A stretch of DNA of 44,747 bases from Pelagibacterium sp. GTDB lineage: Bacteria; Pseudomonadota; Alphaproteobacteria; Rhizobiales; Devosiaceae. The notes below the pieces were generated by a model. That model was not told the DNA's origin, did no database searches, and saw only the letters and a list, made by a program, of their open reading frames with translations. Every line of letters begins with the position of its first letter. The first letter of the stretch is position 1. Below are positions 31,941 through 40,307 of the stretch, one piece after another. Made by a program: the position numbers and the translations under genes. The stretch is taken from NCBI GenBank assembly GCA_002723255.1, contig PBNW01000075.1, forward strand, positions 1-44,747, read 5' to 3'.

Positions 31941-33407
31941 TTAAAGGTAGTTCACCAGCGAAAGCTGGCTGGCCATCGCCGTGGCCTGATAGCTCGCCTG
32001 AAGCTGGGTCTGCAGCGTCAGCAGCATCATCGCCACCTCTTCCTTGGGCGCTTCGGAAATTTCCGCCAGCATCGTTTCGAGCTGCGCCCCATATTGGGAA
32101 TGGCGCTCCTTGACGGTGTTGACCGTCGAAGCGGCGATGCCCAGCTCCATGGTGATGACTTCGATTGCTCCGGTCTGGGCATTGTTGTCTTCCGACAGCC
32201 GCGAGCGCTGGATATCGACAAGCGCATCGTAGCGCCCCGCATTTTCCTCATCGAGCGGAGACAGCTCTGAAACCGAGAACACGGCCAGTCCCTTGATGAG
32301 CTCCACAAACCCCTTTTCATTGGCCTGCACGCCATATTGGGTCTTGGTGCTCTCGTCGATATTGGCCGAGACCGTCTGGCGCGGATTGGTGCTGTCCTGC
32401 CCGTTGTACCAGGCATTGGCGTTGGGATCCTGGGTCTCGCCCATGCCGTTGAAGAACCCGTCCGCCGCCGCATAGGTCGAGGACGAGCGCAGGTCCGTCT
32501 TGGTCAGATTTTCGAGCTTGCCGGCAATCGCCGCATCGAGATTGGCCGCTGTCTCGTCGGCATCCGCCCCGATGGCAAAGCCGCCTTCGGGCACCGGATC
32601 GGTATCGGTCGCCGTAAACGTCAGATATTGGACGGTCTCGCGGTCATGGGGAAAGGTGACCCCGATGGTGACCGTATCGCCCTTTGCCGGCACGCCGCCC
32701 GCGGTGATCGTGGCGACCTGTTCGGCATCGGGCTGCAGCGGATCGACCGGCGCAGCGGTGCCGGTTATCGCGGTTCCCGTGGTGGTCACCGAAGCGATCT
32801 TGAACCCGAAATCATGGTCGCCATCTTCGGTCAGCGTGATCGTATCGGCCGCCAGCGCCTGATCGATCCGACCCGAATTGCCCGCCACGGTTCCCATATC
32901 CTCGCTGTTGCGGTTCTCGGTGTAGCGCACGAACCCGTTCGGCCCGTTCATGATGTCCTCAAAGCTCGACACCGGCTTGGTATCGGACTTGTTGCCCCCG
33001 AAAATGAACTGCCCCGTGATATCTGTATTGAGGACGTCGATGACCTCCTTGAGCAGATTGGTGGCCTGGTTGCGGGCGTTGGTGAGATTGATTCCGTCGG
33101 TGCCATAGGCGTTGGGCACCGCCAGGTCCCGGGCCGACCCTTCGATCTCGTCGAGCCGCTCCAGCCCGTTGGTGTAAAAGCTCATCCGGTTCTCGACGGT
33201 CAGGATATTGGCCTGATAGCCCTCGATCCGCGACAAGCGGTTGCGCAGATTGATGTCGTGGACGCGGTCGCTGCCCATCTCGGCCAGCGTGTTGTAGCGG
33301 TTGCCCGTCGCCAGTTGCAGCTGGGGGTTCTCGAACTGCTTGCTCATCTTGGATATGGTCGAAAGCGTCGAGGACACCGGATAGAGCGATTTGTTGATGA
33401 TCGTCAT
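31941..33407 (-). CDS. flgL: Hook-filament junction protein FlgL
   Basis: FlgL (HAP3) joins hook to filament. The 488 residues have the flagellin-like N terminus (SSTLSTISKMSKQFENPQLQLATG) and C terminus (EEVAMMLLTLQTQLQASYQATAM). The middle holds a beta-rich insert (VTIGVTFPHDRETVQYLTFTAT, then ADADETAANLDAAIAGKLENL), which makes the protein longer than enteric FlgL. It lies six bases after flgK. Confidence 0.93.
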   Translation of the reverse strand: MTIINKSLYPVSSTLSTISKMSKQFENPQLQLATGNRYNTLAEMGSDRVHDINLRNRLSRIEGYQANILTVENRMSFYTNGLERLDEIEGSARDLAVPNAYGTDGINLTNARNQATNLLKEVIDVLNTDITGQFIFGGNKSDTKPVSSFEDIMNGPNGFVRYTENRNSEDMGTVAGNSGRIDQALAADTITLTEDGDHDFGFKIASVTTTGTAITGTAAPVDPLQPDAEQVATITAGGVPAKGDTVTIGVTFPHDRETVQYLTFTATDTDPVPEGGFAIGADADETAANLDAAIAGKLENLTKTDLRSSSTYAAADGFFNGMGETQDPNANAWYNGQDSTNPRQTVSANIDESTKTQYGVQANEKGFVELIKGLAVFSVSELSPLDEENAGRYDALVDIQRSRLSEDNNAQTGAIEVITMELGIAASTVNTVKERHSQYGAQLETMLAEISEAPKEEVAMMLLTLQTQLQASYQATAMASQLSLVNYL

Positions 33408-33413
33408 GAGACC

Positions 33414-35243
33414 TCACATGGCCAGCAGGGCGTCGATCAGTTCCTGAACCGTCGAAACCACGCGTGCGCTTGCCGAATAGGCGTTCTGGAGTTGCATCAG
33501 CCGCGCCATCTCTTCATCCACGTTCACGCCATACTCGGCGCTCATGCGCGTGGTGATCGATTGCAACGTATAGCTGACAGCCGAACTTTCCGACTGGGCC
33601 TTGGAAACCACATTGCCCTGATGATTTATCATCTGGCCGATGAGATCGGTGACCTTGCCCGAAAGCCGCACCCCGCCATCGGAAAGCGCGGTCATCTTGT
33701 CGGAGACAAATTCCATCGATTTGAGATTGTCGAGCAGGAATTCCGGCCGTGTCGCGTCCCCCAGCGATACCCCGCTCGCATACTGCACAAGCTGGGCCGG
33801 ATCGGAGATCAGCGCCGTGTTGATTGCAATCCGCCCGGCAAACCCGCGCTTCTGGCCATTGCCATCGAGCGAATTGGTAAACGACTGGTCGCGGGTATCG
33901 ACGAAGAGATTGAGCGCGCCCGCACCGTCCTGCGTTCCGGTCACGCTGATCTGGGAGGACATGGCGCGCATGTCGGCACTGTCGATGGACAGAACGCCGC
34001 CGGCATCGCCGATGACCGCCGTTCCCGGCAATTCGCCCGCCAGCGCCGCGGCGATCGCCGCAGCCGGATCGCCGCCCGAGATATCGACCCCGATAACCCG
34101 CTCGCCCTTGGCGTTGGGCGTAGCGAGCGGCAGATTGGCCGCATCGCCCATCGCCACGATCCGAACGGAACGGTCGGTCGTGCCGTCATTATAGGTCAGG
34201 GCAAGCGAATTGCCCGATTGCATGCCGGAAAGATCGAGTTCGTAGAGATCGGGCGTCAGTTCGTCAGGCTGTGCCACCGTGGTGACGGTGTTCATCGCCT
34301 GGGACAGGCCCGCGGCAATCTCGTCGAGCTGGTCCTGCATGTTGACCAGCGTCGTGTCGCGCAGCTCCAGAAGTCCCGCGATGCGCCCCGAAGACAGCAA
34401 TTGCTGCCCGGCCAGGTCGATCTGCAGCCCCGAAGGGGTGCGCAGGGTCAATTCCCCCACCCCGTTCTTGGCCGGGTCGGGATCGAACAGCGAACTTGAA
34501 TTGAGCCCGCCCCCCGAGCGGAACCCGAACTGGGAGGCCTCGACGTCGAGAATGCCCACCCCGCTTTCGGTCATCAGCGCCACGGTGCCGTCGGTCCGGT
34601 ATGTGGCCCGCACGTCGACCAGCTCGGAAATCGAGGCGACCAGGCGGTCGCGCTCGTCCATCAGCGAAAGCCGCGCCTGCTGATCCTGGGAGATGTCGAG
34701 AATGCGCACATTGACATCGGCCAGCGCCGTAAGCTGCCGGTTGAGCTCGGACACGCTGTTGGAAATCTGCTGCTCGGCCTCGACCCGCATCTCCTGGACC
34801 GCGCCGGTCAGGGTGTTGAGCTGCCCAACGATCTGCTGAGCGGCGTTGAGCACGCCGGCCCGTGTCGTTACGTCATTGGGGTTGGTGACCAGCGCCTGCA
34901 GCGCGTTTTCCAGCCCGCCATAGAGCGTATCGAGCGAATTGGCATCGCCCGGCTTGCCCAGATGCATCTGCATCCGGTCGAGAAAGCTTGTGCGCACATC
35001 GTGATAGCTGGCCGATGAAACGGCCACCAGATGCTGCTTTTCCAGCGCTTCGTTGAACGCCCGCGACAGGGTCGAGGCGCGAACCTGCGCGCTCGTCCCA
35101 TAGGCGGTTTCCTCGATGACGATGGACTGCCGGTGATAGCCCGGCGTTCCCTGATTGGCGATGTTGCGCGAAACGACATCGATGCCCCGCTGGCCGGCAT
35201 TCATGCCGCCCAGTGCATTCGATAGCGTCGAACTCAATCCCAT
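33414..35243 (-). CDS. flgK: Hook-filament junction protein FlgK
   Basis: FlgK (HAP1) caps the hook and seats FlgL. The 609 residues have the axial N terminus (GLSSTLSNALGGMNAGQRGIDVV and SRNIANQGTPGYHRQ) and the C-terminal coil (NVDEEMARLMQLQNAYSAS, then VVSTVQELIDALL). The length is normal for the family. It lies 158 bases after flgE; that gap contains a large multi-arm palindrome. Confidence 0.95.
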   Translation of the reverse strand: MGLSSTLSNALGGMNAGQRGIDVVSRNIANQGTPGYHRQSIVIEETAYGTSAQVRASTLSRAFNEALEKQHLVAVSSASYHDVRTSFLDRMQMHLGKPGDANSLDTLYGGLENALQALVTNPNDVTTRAGVLNAAQQIVGQLNTLTGAVQEMRVEAEQQISNSVSELNRQLTALADVNVRILDISQDQQARLSLMDERDRLVASISELVDVRATYRTDGTVALMTESGVGILDVEASQFGFRSGGGLNSSSLFDPDPAKNGVGELTLRTPSGLQIDLAGQQLLSSGRIAGLLELRDTTLVNMQDQLDEIAAGLSQAMNTVTTVAQPDELTPDLYELDLSGMQSGNSLALTYNDGTTDRSVRIVAMGDAANLPLATPNAKGERVIGVDISGGDPAAAIAAALAGELPGTAVIGDAGGVLSIDSADMRAMSSQISVTGTQDGAGALNLFVDTRDQSFTNSLDGNGQKRGFAGRIAINTALISDPAQLVQYASGVSLGDATRPEFLLDNLKSMEFVSDKMTALSDGGVRLSGKVTDLIGQMINHQGNVVSKAQSESSAVSYTLQSITTRMSAEYGVNVDEEMARLMQLQNAYSASARVVSTVQELIDALLAM

Positions 35244-35283
35244 CGCATCAACTCCGTCTTAAAGGCCAGTGGCACGGCGCTGT

Positions 35284-35397
35284 TTGGGTGAGGGTGCGGC
35301 GAAAATGGTTGTTTCCGAGAACCGGAGCGGAGCGTACTTTTTGTACGTGAGCACCGGAAGCGCAGGAAATAGCCATTTGCAGCCCACCCTCACCCAA
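35284..35397. repeat. Three-tier palindrome between flgE and flgK
   Basis: Outer arms TTGGGTGAGGGTG (35284-35296) and CACCCTCACCCAA (35385-35397) are perfect 13-bp inverts. Middle arms AAATGGTTGTTTCC (35303-35316) and GGAAATAGCCATTT (35365-35378) pair with wobble. The centre has ACCGG/CCGG and a CGTAC-TTTTT-GTACG hairpin. It fills almost the whole gap between the two co-directional genes. Confidence 0.75.
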
Positions 35398-35401
35398 TCA
35401 G

Positions 35402-37021
35402 TCATCGGATCATGTTAAGGGCTTCTTGCAGCATCTCGTCAGCCGTCGAGACGATGCGGGTACCCGCCGAATAGGCCTGCTGGGTCACGATCAGCTTGGT
35501 GAACTCTTCGGAGATGTCGGTGTTGGACGATTCAAGAGCACCGCCGGTGATACCGCCATCGGTGGAAAGGATTGCTTCGCCCGACGCGGCCGTGGCCGAA
35601 TAGATGCCGCCATCAAGGCGTTTCAACTGGTTCTCGGCGTTGAAATTGGCCGTGACAAGCTGGAAGATTTCGATCTGCTCGCCATTGGAATAGGTGGCGA
35701 CCACCCGGCCACTGTCGTTGATGGCAACCGACATGAACGAACCGGCGGGGTACCCGTTCTGGTTGAGCGTCGAGACGGCGGCCCGGCCATTGGCGTTGTC
35801 GAACTGGGTCAGTCCGCCCGAACCGAGGTCGATCTCGACATCACCCACCTCGGTCCCGTTGATGGTAAGGTTCGGAAGGTTCAGTCGCAGTGGCTCTGTC
35901 AGAGACACCGAAGCGCCGCCCTGCGTCTGAAGCACGCCATCCTCGAAGGTGAATTCACCATCGGGAACTTCCGACCATGTCTGGGGCTCGCCGTCGCTCA
36001 TGTAATAGAGGCGCCAGGTATCGGGCTCGTTGGAAACCTTGCCCCAGCGCATCTGCACGTTCACCGACGCACCATTGGGGGCATAGACCGTGATCGCCCC
36101 GCCTTCGACCGAGCGCCCGACGAAGTCGGAATTGGTCTCTGGCGCGTCGGGGACCGGCTGAGAGGCAACGCCGGCGATGGTGCCGGTACCGCCAATGACA
36201 ATGTTATGGTTGGTGTTTTCGGCGGTGATCTGCAGGCGCCCTTCGGAGTCCAGAGACGCCGTCGCACCGGGAACCGAGGAGTTGACCCAATCGATCAAGT
36301 CCTGGACCGTGGTCCCGTCCACGCCCTCCACGAACGTCTCGACCGCCCCGCCCCCGACCGAAATCGTGAACTGGTCGCCGCCCGCCCATCCCAGGCCCGG
36401 CGCTGCGCCCTGAAGCGTCTCGGTGCCGTCCATGTCGCCGGCGGACGAAAGCGTCGTGGCGAAATCGGCGGCCAGCCCCACGGCGGGAGTATCGGGCAGG
36501 TTGACCTCGTAAACGATGCGCTGGGTCGCCTTGGCCGGGATCAGCCCGTTGGAAACCTGCACCATTTCGGGCACCGAACCCGCAACGTTGCCCGTCGTGG
36601 TATCGATGGGCACGCCCTTGAGATAATAGCCCGCGCCATTGCGCAAAAACCCTTCGCGATCCATCTCGAAATCGCCGCGACGGGTATAATAGCTCGCATC
36701 GCCGAACACGGAATTGCCATCGGACGTACCGGTCTTTTCCGCGACAACGAAAAACCCCGACCCGTTCAGCGCGACATGGGTACCGGTCGAGGACGTGATG
36801 ATGTCGCCGCGCACATCGTTTGTAGAGCGCGAATAGGACAGAACCGCGCCGGGCTTCTGCCGGCCGACCGCCGCATCGGGGATAAGGTCGATGAACCCGG
36901 TTTCCATGCGCTTGTAGCCGGTGGTTTGCGAGTTGGCGATGTTGCCCGAAATGTTCTCGAGCGCGAACGACTGCGCCGCCATGCCCGTAACGGCCGTCGA
37001 CAATGCCCCATAGATACCCAT
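35402..37021 (-). CDS. flgE: Flagellar hook protein FlgE
   Basis: FlgE is the hook subunit. I start at ATG 37021, with GGAGAG four bases before it, giving 539 residues; the upstream 56 codons cover the promoter. The N terminus has the axial motif (AQSFALENISGNIANSQTTG), the middle has large beta domains, and the C terminus reads SNTDISEEFTKLIVTQQAYS and ends LQEALNMIR. A sigma-54 promoter lies 90-104 bases upstream and a near match to the flagellar palindrome lies further up. Confidence 0.94.
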   Translation of the reverse strand: MGIYGALSTAVTGMAAQSFALENISGNIANSQTTGYKRMETGFIDLIPDAAVGRQKPGAVLSYSRSTNDVRGDIITSSTGTHVALNGSGFFVVAEKTGTSDGNSVFGDASYYTRRGDFEMDREGFLRNGAGYYLKGVPIDTTTGNVAGSVPEMVQVSNGLIPAKATQRIVYEVNLPDTPAVGLAADFATTLSSAGDMDGTETLQGAAPGLGWAGGDQFTISVGGGAVETFVEGVDGTTVQDLIDWVNSSVPGATASLDSEGRLQITAENTNHNIVIGGTGTIAGVASQPVPDAPETNSDFVGRSVEGGAITVYAPNGASVNVQMRWGKVSNEPDTWRLYYMSDGEPQTWSEVPDGEFTFEDGVLQTQGGASVSLTEPLRLNLPNLTINGTEVGDVEIDLGSGGLTQFDNANGRAAVSTLNQNGYPAGSFMSVAINDSGRVVATYSNGEQIEIFQLVTANFNAENQLKRLDGGIYSATAASGEAILSTDGGITGGALESSNTDISEEFTKLIVTQQAYSAGTRIVSTADEMLQEALNMIR

Positions 37022-37109
37022 TTTACTCTCCGTCGTACGAGCAACCCCAACCGGGATCGCGACAGCCCAAACATGTGCACGCCAAGCACGCGCATTCGCA
37101 AACAGGTGA

Positions 37110-37125
37110 TGCAAGAGAAGTGCCA
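37110..37125 (-). promoter_or_regulatory. Sigma-54 promoter of flgE
   Basis: On the minus strand TGGCACTTCTCTTGCA matches the RpoN consensus (TGGCAC-N5-TTGCA) exactly. The predicted start near 37099 gives a leader of about 78 bases. Confidence 0.82.
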
Positions 37126-37212
37126 GACTCCGGAACCCTTGATTTTGCTGGATTTTCTTCGATACCGACGACCGTCGAAAGCACATCATCGGGAAATTTC
37201 AGCCGCCCACCC

Positions 37213-37225
37213 GGCAAATTTTTCC
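37213..37225. promoter_or_regulatory. Flagellar palindrome, one mismatch (flgE)
   Basis: GGCAA-ATT-TTTCC differs from the 13-bp family at one base. Its centre is about 120 bases upstream of the predicted flgE start, the same distance as the exact copies before flgF and flgI. Confidence 0.5.
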
Positions 37226-37527
37226 CTCACCCTCCGCTGCCATGCGCCCCCGCCACCCTCGTTCCATACACGCCCCGCCACCCTCGCTGCCTCCCCGCCA
37301 CCATCATCCTCCCGCCTCCCCACCACTGTCATCCCGGGCGAAGACCCGGGATCCAGTACTCACCAGCGTTGGTGATTTCTCTCCCGGGGCGGGAGTGCCC
37401 TGGCCCCCGCATCAAGTCCGGGGTGGCAGGCCGAGGTTGAGGGCAGACCAGCGAATGACTGGACGCCCGCGCCATAAAAATCTAAGCAGCATGTTCTGAT
37501 TTTCTTGACTTTGACCGGACCAGCCCC
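37226..37527. other. Intergenic stretch with a REP-like unit
   Basis: The stretch between the flgE control region and the P-loop ATPase gene holds CT-rich low-complexity sequence (37240-37325), one REP-like palindrome (37328-37358) and a GC-rich tail with short inverted arms. I see no coding sequence or clear promoter for the gene at 37528. Confidence 0.5.
37328..37358. repeat. REP-like palindrome copy 5
   Basis: GTCATCCCGGGCGAAGACCC then GGGATCCAGTA; CCCGGG arms. It marks the boundary between the flagellar block and the metA region. Confidence 0.7.
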
Positions 37528-38406
37528 ATGCTCTTTTCCAGCCCCGATCAATTCCGCGCGCTCCCCCGCAAGGCCGTCACGGTCTTCGGCATGGCCGGCG
37601 TGGGCAAGACGCGGCTGGGCAACATCGTGCGCCGTGCCGACTGGTTTCATTTCTCGGTCGATTTCCGCATCGGCACGCGGCACATGGGCGAATACATCGT
37701 CGACAATTTCAAGCGCGAGGCAATGAAGGTGCCCTTCCTTGCCGAACTGCTGCGCTCGGATTCGATCTCGATCCAGTCCAACATTTCCTTCGACAATCTC
37801 GATCCGCTTTCGAGCTATCTCGGCACGCCGGGCAATCCGGCCAGGGGCGGGCTGACCTTTTCCGAATACCAGCGCCGTCAGGAACAGCACCGCGTGGCCG
37901 AAATCTACGCCCTGCTCGACGTTCCCTATTTCATCGAGCGCGCCAAGGCGCTCTACGGTTATGACGATTTCCTGTGCGACACCGGCGGTTCGCTGATCGA
38001 GGTGCTCGACCCGCACAATCCAGAAGATCCCGTGGTCAAGGCTTTGACCGACACCACGGCCCTGCTCTACCTGCGCGGCACCGAGGGCGATGCCCAGCGC
38101 CTGATCGACAGGTACAAGGCCAACCCCAAACCCATGTACTACCCGCCCGACTTCCTCGTTGCCAAATGGGACGAGTTCAAGCGAGAAAACGGCGTCACCC
38201 ACGATGACGACGTCGATCCCGACGCTTTTGGCGTGTGGGGCTTCGAGGCCCTGCTGCGCGACCGGCTGCCGCGCTATCAGGCGCTGGCCGACAATTTCGG
38301 CTATCAGGTCGACGCGTCCGAGCTTTCCGACGTGCGCGACGAAAAGGATTTCATGGAGCTCATGTGCAGGGCCATCGCCAATCGTCTGGCGGTGGCCGCA
38401 GAATAA
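37528..38406 (+). CDS. P-loop ATPase of unknown role
   Basis: The 292-residue protein has a P-loop, FGMAGVGKT (about 20-28), and an aspartate-rich strand (DDFLCDTGGSLIEVLD) that may act as Walker B. Other features are AEIYALLDVPYFIERAKALYGY and a C-terminal helical part. It is cytoplasmic, with no membrane segment. I know it only as a conserved ATPase found in Hyphomicrobiales. It lies 43 bases before metA and is probably co-transcribed, which does not by itself give a function. Confidence 0.75.
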   Translation: MLFSSPDQFRALPRKAVTVFGMAGVGKTRLGNIVRRADWFHFSVDFRIGTRHMGEYIVDNFKREAMKVPFLAELLRSDSISIQSNISFDNLDPLSSYLGTPGNPARGGLTFSEYQRRQEQHRVAEIYALLDVPYFIERAKALYGYDDFLCDTGGSLIEVLDPHNPEDPVVKALTDTTALLYLRGTEGDAQRLIDRYKANPKPMYYPPDFLVAKWDEFKRENGVTHDDDVDPDAFGVWGFEALLRDRLPRYQALADNFGYQVDASELSDVRDEKDFMELMCRAIANRLAVAAE

Positions 38407-38449
38407 TAGGACTGCACTTATATAAGAGTTTACTGAAAGACATCCCAAA

Positions 38450-39370
38450 ATGCCAATCCGCATTCCCGACCAGCTTCCCGCCCGCGTCACGCTCGAAACC
38501 GAGGGCGTGGTGGTCATGGACCAGTCCCGTTCGGCGCGTCAGGACATCCGCCCGCTCCAGTTCGGCCTGCTCAATTTGATGCCCAACAAGCAGCGCACCG
38601 AAACCCAGTTCGCGCGCCTCATCGCCTCCACCCCGCTCCAGATCGATCTCACCCTGGTCCGGGTTGCCGACCCGCTATCGAAAAGCACGCCCGAGGATTA
38701 TCTCCAGAACTTCTATTCCACCTGGGAGGACGTGCGGGCCAAAAAATTCGACGGGTTCGTGGTCACCGGCGCCCCCATCGCCAACATGCCGTTCGAGGAC
38801 GTGCGCTACTGGCCCGAAATGCTCGAAATCATCGATTGGACCCAGACCAACGTCCACCACTCCATGTTCATCTGCTGGGGGGCCCAGGCCGCATTGCATC
38901 ACCTGCACGGCGTCAGGCGCTATCGCATGGACCACAAGGCGTTCGGGGTCTATCGCCACAAGGTGCTCGACACCCGCCACCCCTTCCTGCGCGGCTTTTC
39001 CGACGATCTGGCCGTGCCTGTGTCGCGCTACAACGACATCGACCGCAAAAGCCTTTCGCCCGATCTCGATATCCTCATCGACAGCGACGAAGTGGGCATC
39101 TGCATGCTCGACGACCGCAAATACCGCGCCGCCTACATGCTCAACCACCTCGAATACGACAACACATCGCTGGCCGACGAATACCACCGCGACATCGAGG
39201 CCGGACTCGAAACCCCGATGCCCGTGGACCTGTTCCCCGACAACGATCCGGCCAGAATGCCCGAAAACCGCTGGCGCAGCCACGCGCACCTTCTGTTCCA
39301 GAACTGGATCAACGAGATCTACCAGACAACACCCTACGATCTCGACAAGGTCGGCACGGGCGGGTGGTAG
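38450..39370 (+). CDS. metA: Homoserine O-acyltransferase MetA
   Basis: MetA transfers an acyl group from acyl-CoA to homoserine, the first committed step of methionine synthesis. The 306 residues have the catalytic Cys142 (FICWGAQAALHHLHG) and the His233/Glu235 pair (LNHLEYD). Position 111, which decides acetyl-CoA (Glu) versus succinyl-CoA (Gly) in studied members, is alanine here (TGAPIANMPF). Most Hyphomicrobiales enzymes are acetyltransferases, so the donor is uncertain. No SAM riboswitch fits in the 43 bases upstream. Confidence 0.95.
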   Translation: MPIRIPDQLPARVTLETEGVVVMDQSRSARQDIRPLQFGLLNLMPNKQRTETQFARLIASTPLQIDLTLVRVADPLSKSTPEDYLQNFYSTWEDVRAKKFDGFVVTGAPIANMPFEDVRYWPEMLEIIDWTQTNVHHSMFICWGAQAALHHLHGVRRYRMDHKAFGVYRHKVLDTRHPFLRGFSDDLAVPVSRYNDIDRKSLSPDLDILIDSDEVGICMLDDRKYRAAYMLNHLEYDNTSLADEYHRDIEAGLETPMPVDLFPDNDPARMPENRWRSHAHLLFQNWINEIYQTTPYDLDKVGTGGW

Positions 39371-39401
39371 ACTGATCGACTGACACCGACGGAAAAGACA
39401 A

Positions 39402-39434
39402 GCGCGCGGCATAAAACCCGCGCGCATTCGTTTT
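39402..39434 (+). terminator. Terminator after metA
   Basis: GCGCGCGG (39402-39409) and CCGCGCGC (39418-39425) form an 8-bp stem with a CATAAAAC loop, followed by ATTCGTTTT. Confidence 0.7.
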
Positions 39435-39443
39435 GCATCTTGA

Positions 39444-39465
39444 TATGCAGTCAAATACCTGCATA
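39444..39465 (+). promoter_or_regulatory. Inverted repeat, probable ArsR-family operator
   Basis: TATGCAG (39444-39450) and CTGCATA (39459-39465) are perfect inverts eight bases apart. They lie 28-49 bases before the ArsR-like gene, where a core promoter would be, so the protein probably represses its own operon. Confidence 0.6.
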
Positions 39466-39492
39466 TTATCTCTCCAGACGGAAATGAGGCCA

Positions 39493-39813
39493 ATGGACGA
39501 CGACAAGGTATTCAGGGCGCTGGGCGACCCGACCCGCAGGAAACTTCTCGACCTGCTTTATGAAAACAACGGACGCACGCTCAGCCAGCTCATCGAAGGG
39601 CTGGATATGACCCGTCAGTCCGCCACCCAGCACCTCGATATTCTCGAAGCGGCCAATCTCATCTCCACAGTCAAACGCGGCCGGGAAAAACTTCACTTCA
39701 TCAATCCCGTGCCGCTTCACGACGTTTACGAGCGCTGGGTCCGCAAGTTCGAGCACCAGCGCCTGAGCCTGCTTTACCAGCTCAAGACCGAACTCGAAGG
39801 AGAGAAAGAATGA
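39493..39813 (+). CDS. ArsR family transcriptional regulator
   Basis: This is a 106-residue winged-helix protein (start ATG 39493; ATG 39484 is an alternative). The fold is clear from FRALGDPTRRKLLDLLYENN, the recognition helix TRQSATQHLDILEAANLI and the wing TVKRGREKLHFINP. There are no cysteine pairs, so metal sensing is unlikely. This subtype usually pairs with an SRPBCC gene, as here: the stop overlaps the next start (ATGA). A perfect inverted repeat lies upstream. Confidence 0.92.
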   Translation: MDDDKVFRALGDPTRRKLLDLLYENNGRTLSQLIEGLDMTRQSATQHLDILEAANLISTVKRGREKLHFINPVPLHDVYERWVRKFEHQRLSLLYQLKTELEGEKE

Positions 39814-40274
39814 CCGCCGAACGCACCAGCTTTGTCTATGTCACCTACATCGCCTCGACCCCGCAAAAAGTGTTCGAAGCCATCACCCGCCCCGACATCG
39901 CCCGGCGCTACTGGGGCCACGAAAACGTCTCGGACTGGACCCCCGGCGCCCAATGGCAGCACATCCGCGCCAATGACGAACGGACGGTCGAACTCGTCGG
40001 CGAGGTCGTCGAGATCGCCCCGCCCGCCCATCTGGTCATCACCTGGGCCAACGCCTCGCAGGCCGACGACCCCGACGCCCACAGCCGCGTAACCTTCACC
40101 ATCGAGGAATATGAGGACATGGTCCGCCTCACCGTCAGCCATGACGAACTGATTGCCGGCAGCGGCATGGAAGCCGGGATCAGCAAGGGCTGGCCGGTCG
40201 TGCTTTCCAGCCTCAAATCCTTCCTTGAAACCGGGCGCGGGCTCGACATTTTCGCCAGGCCCAAAGCGGCCTGA
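39810..40274 (+). CDS. SRPBCC (AHSA1-like) domain protein
   Basis: The 154 residues form a START/Bet v 1-like cup fold expected to bind a small hydrophobic ligand. Typical segments are TYIASTPQKVFEAITRPDIARRYWG, VVEIAPPAHLVITW, SRVTFTIEEYEDMVRLTVSH and GWPVVLSSLKSFLETG. It overlaps the ArsR gene by four bases, so the two are translationally coupled. The ligand is unknown. Confidence 0.92.
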   Translation: MTAERTSFVYVTYIASTPQKVFEAITRPDIARRYWGHENVSDWTPGAQWQHIRANDERTVELVGEVVEIAPPAHLVITWANASQADDPDAHSRVTFTIEEYEDMVRLTVSHDELIAGSGMEAGISKGWPVVLSSLKSFLETGRGLDIFARPKAA

Positions 40275-40307
40275 TCCCGCGCGGCGTCAATTCCCGAGGA
40301 CCCACAA

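Noticed and set aside
32337..34499. 720-codon plus-strand frame opposite flgL and flgK
   Set aside because: Antisense shadow of genes with well-supported ends and motifs.
38407..38449. SAM riboswitch upstream of metA
   Set aside because: Only 43 bases separate metA from the ATPase gene, with no matching conserved core.
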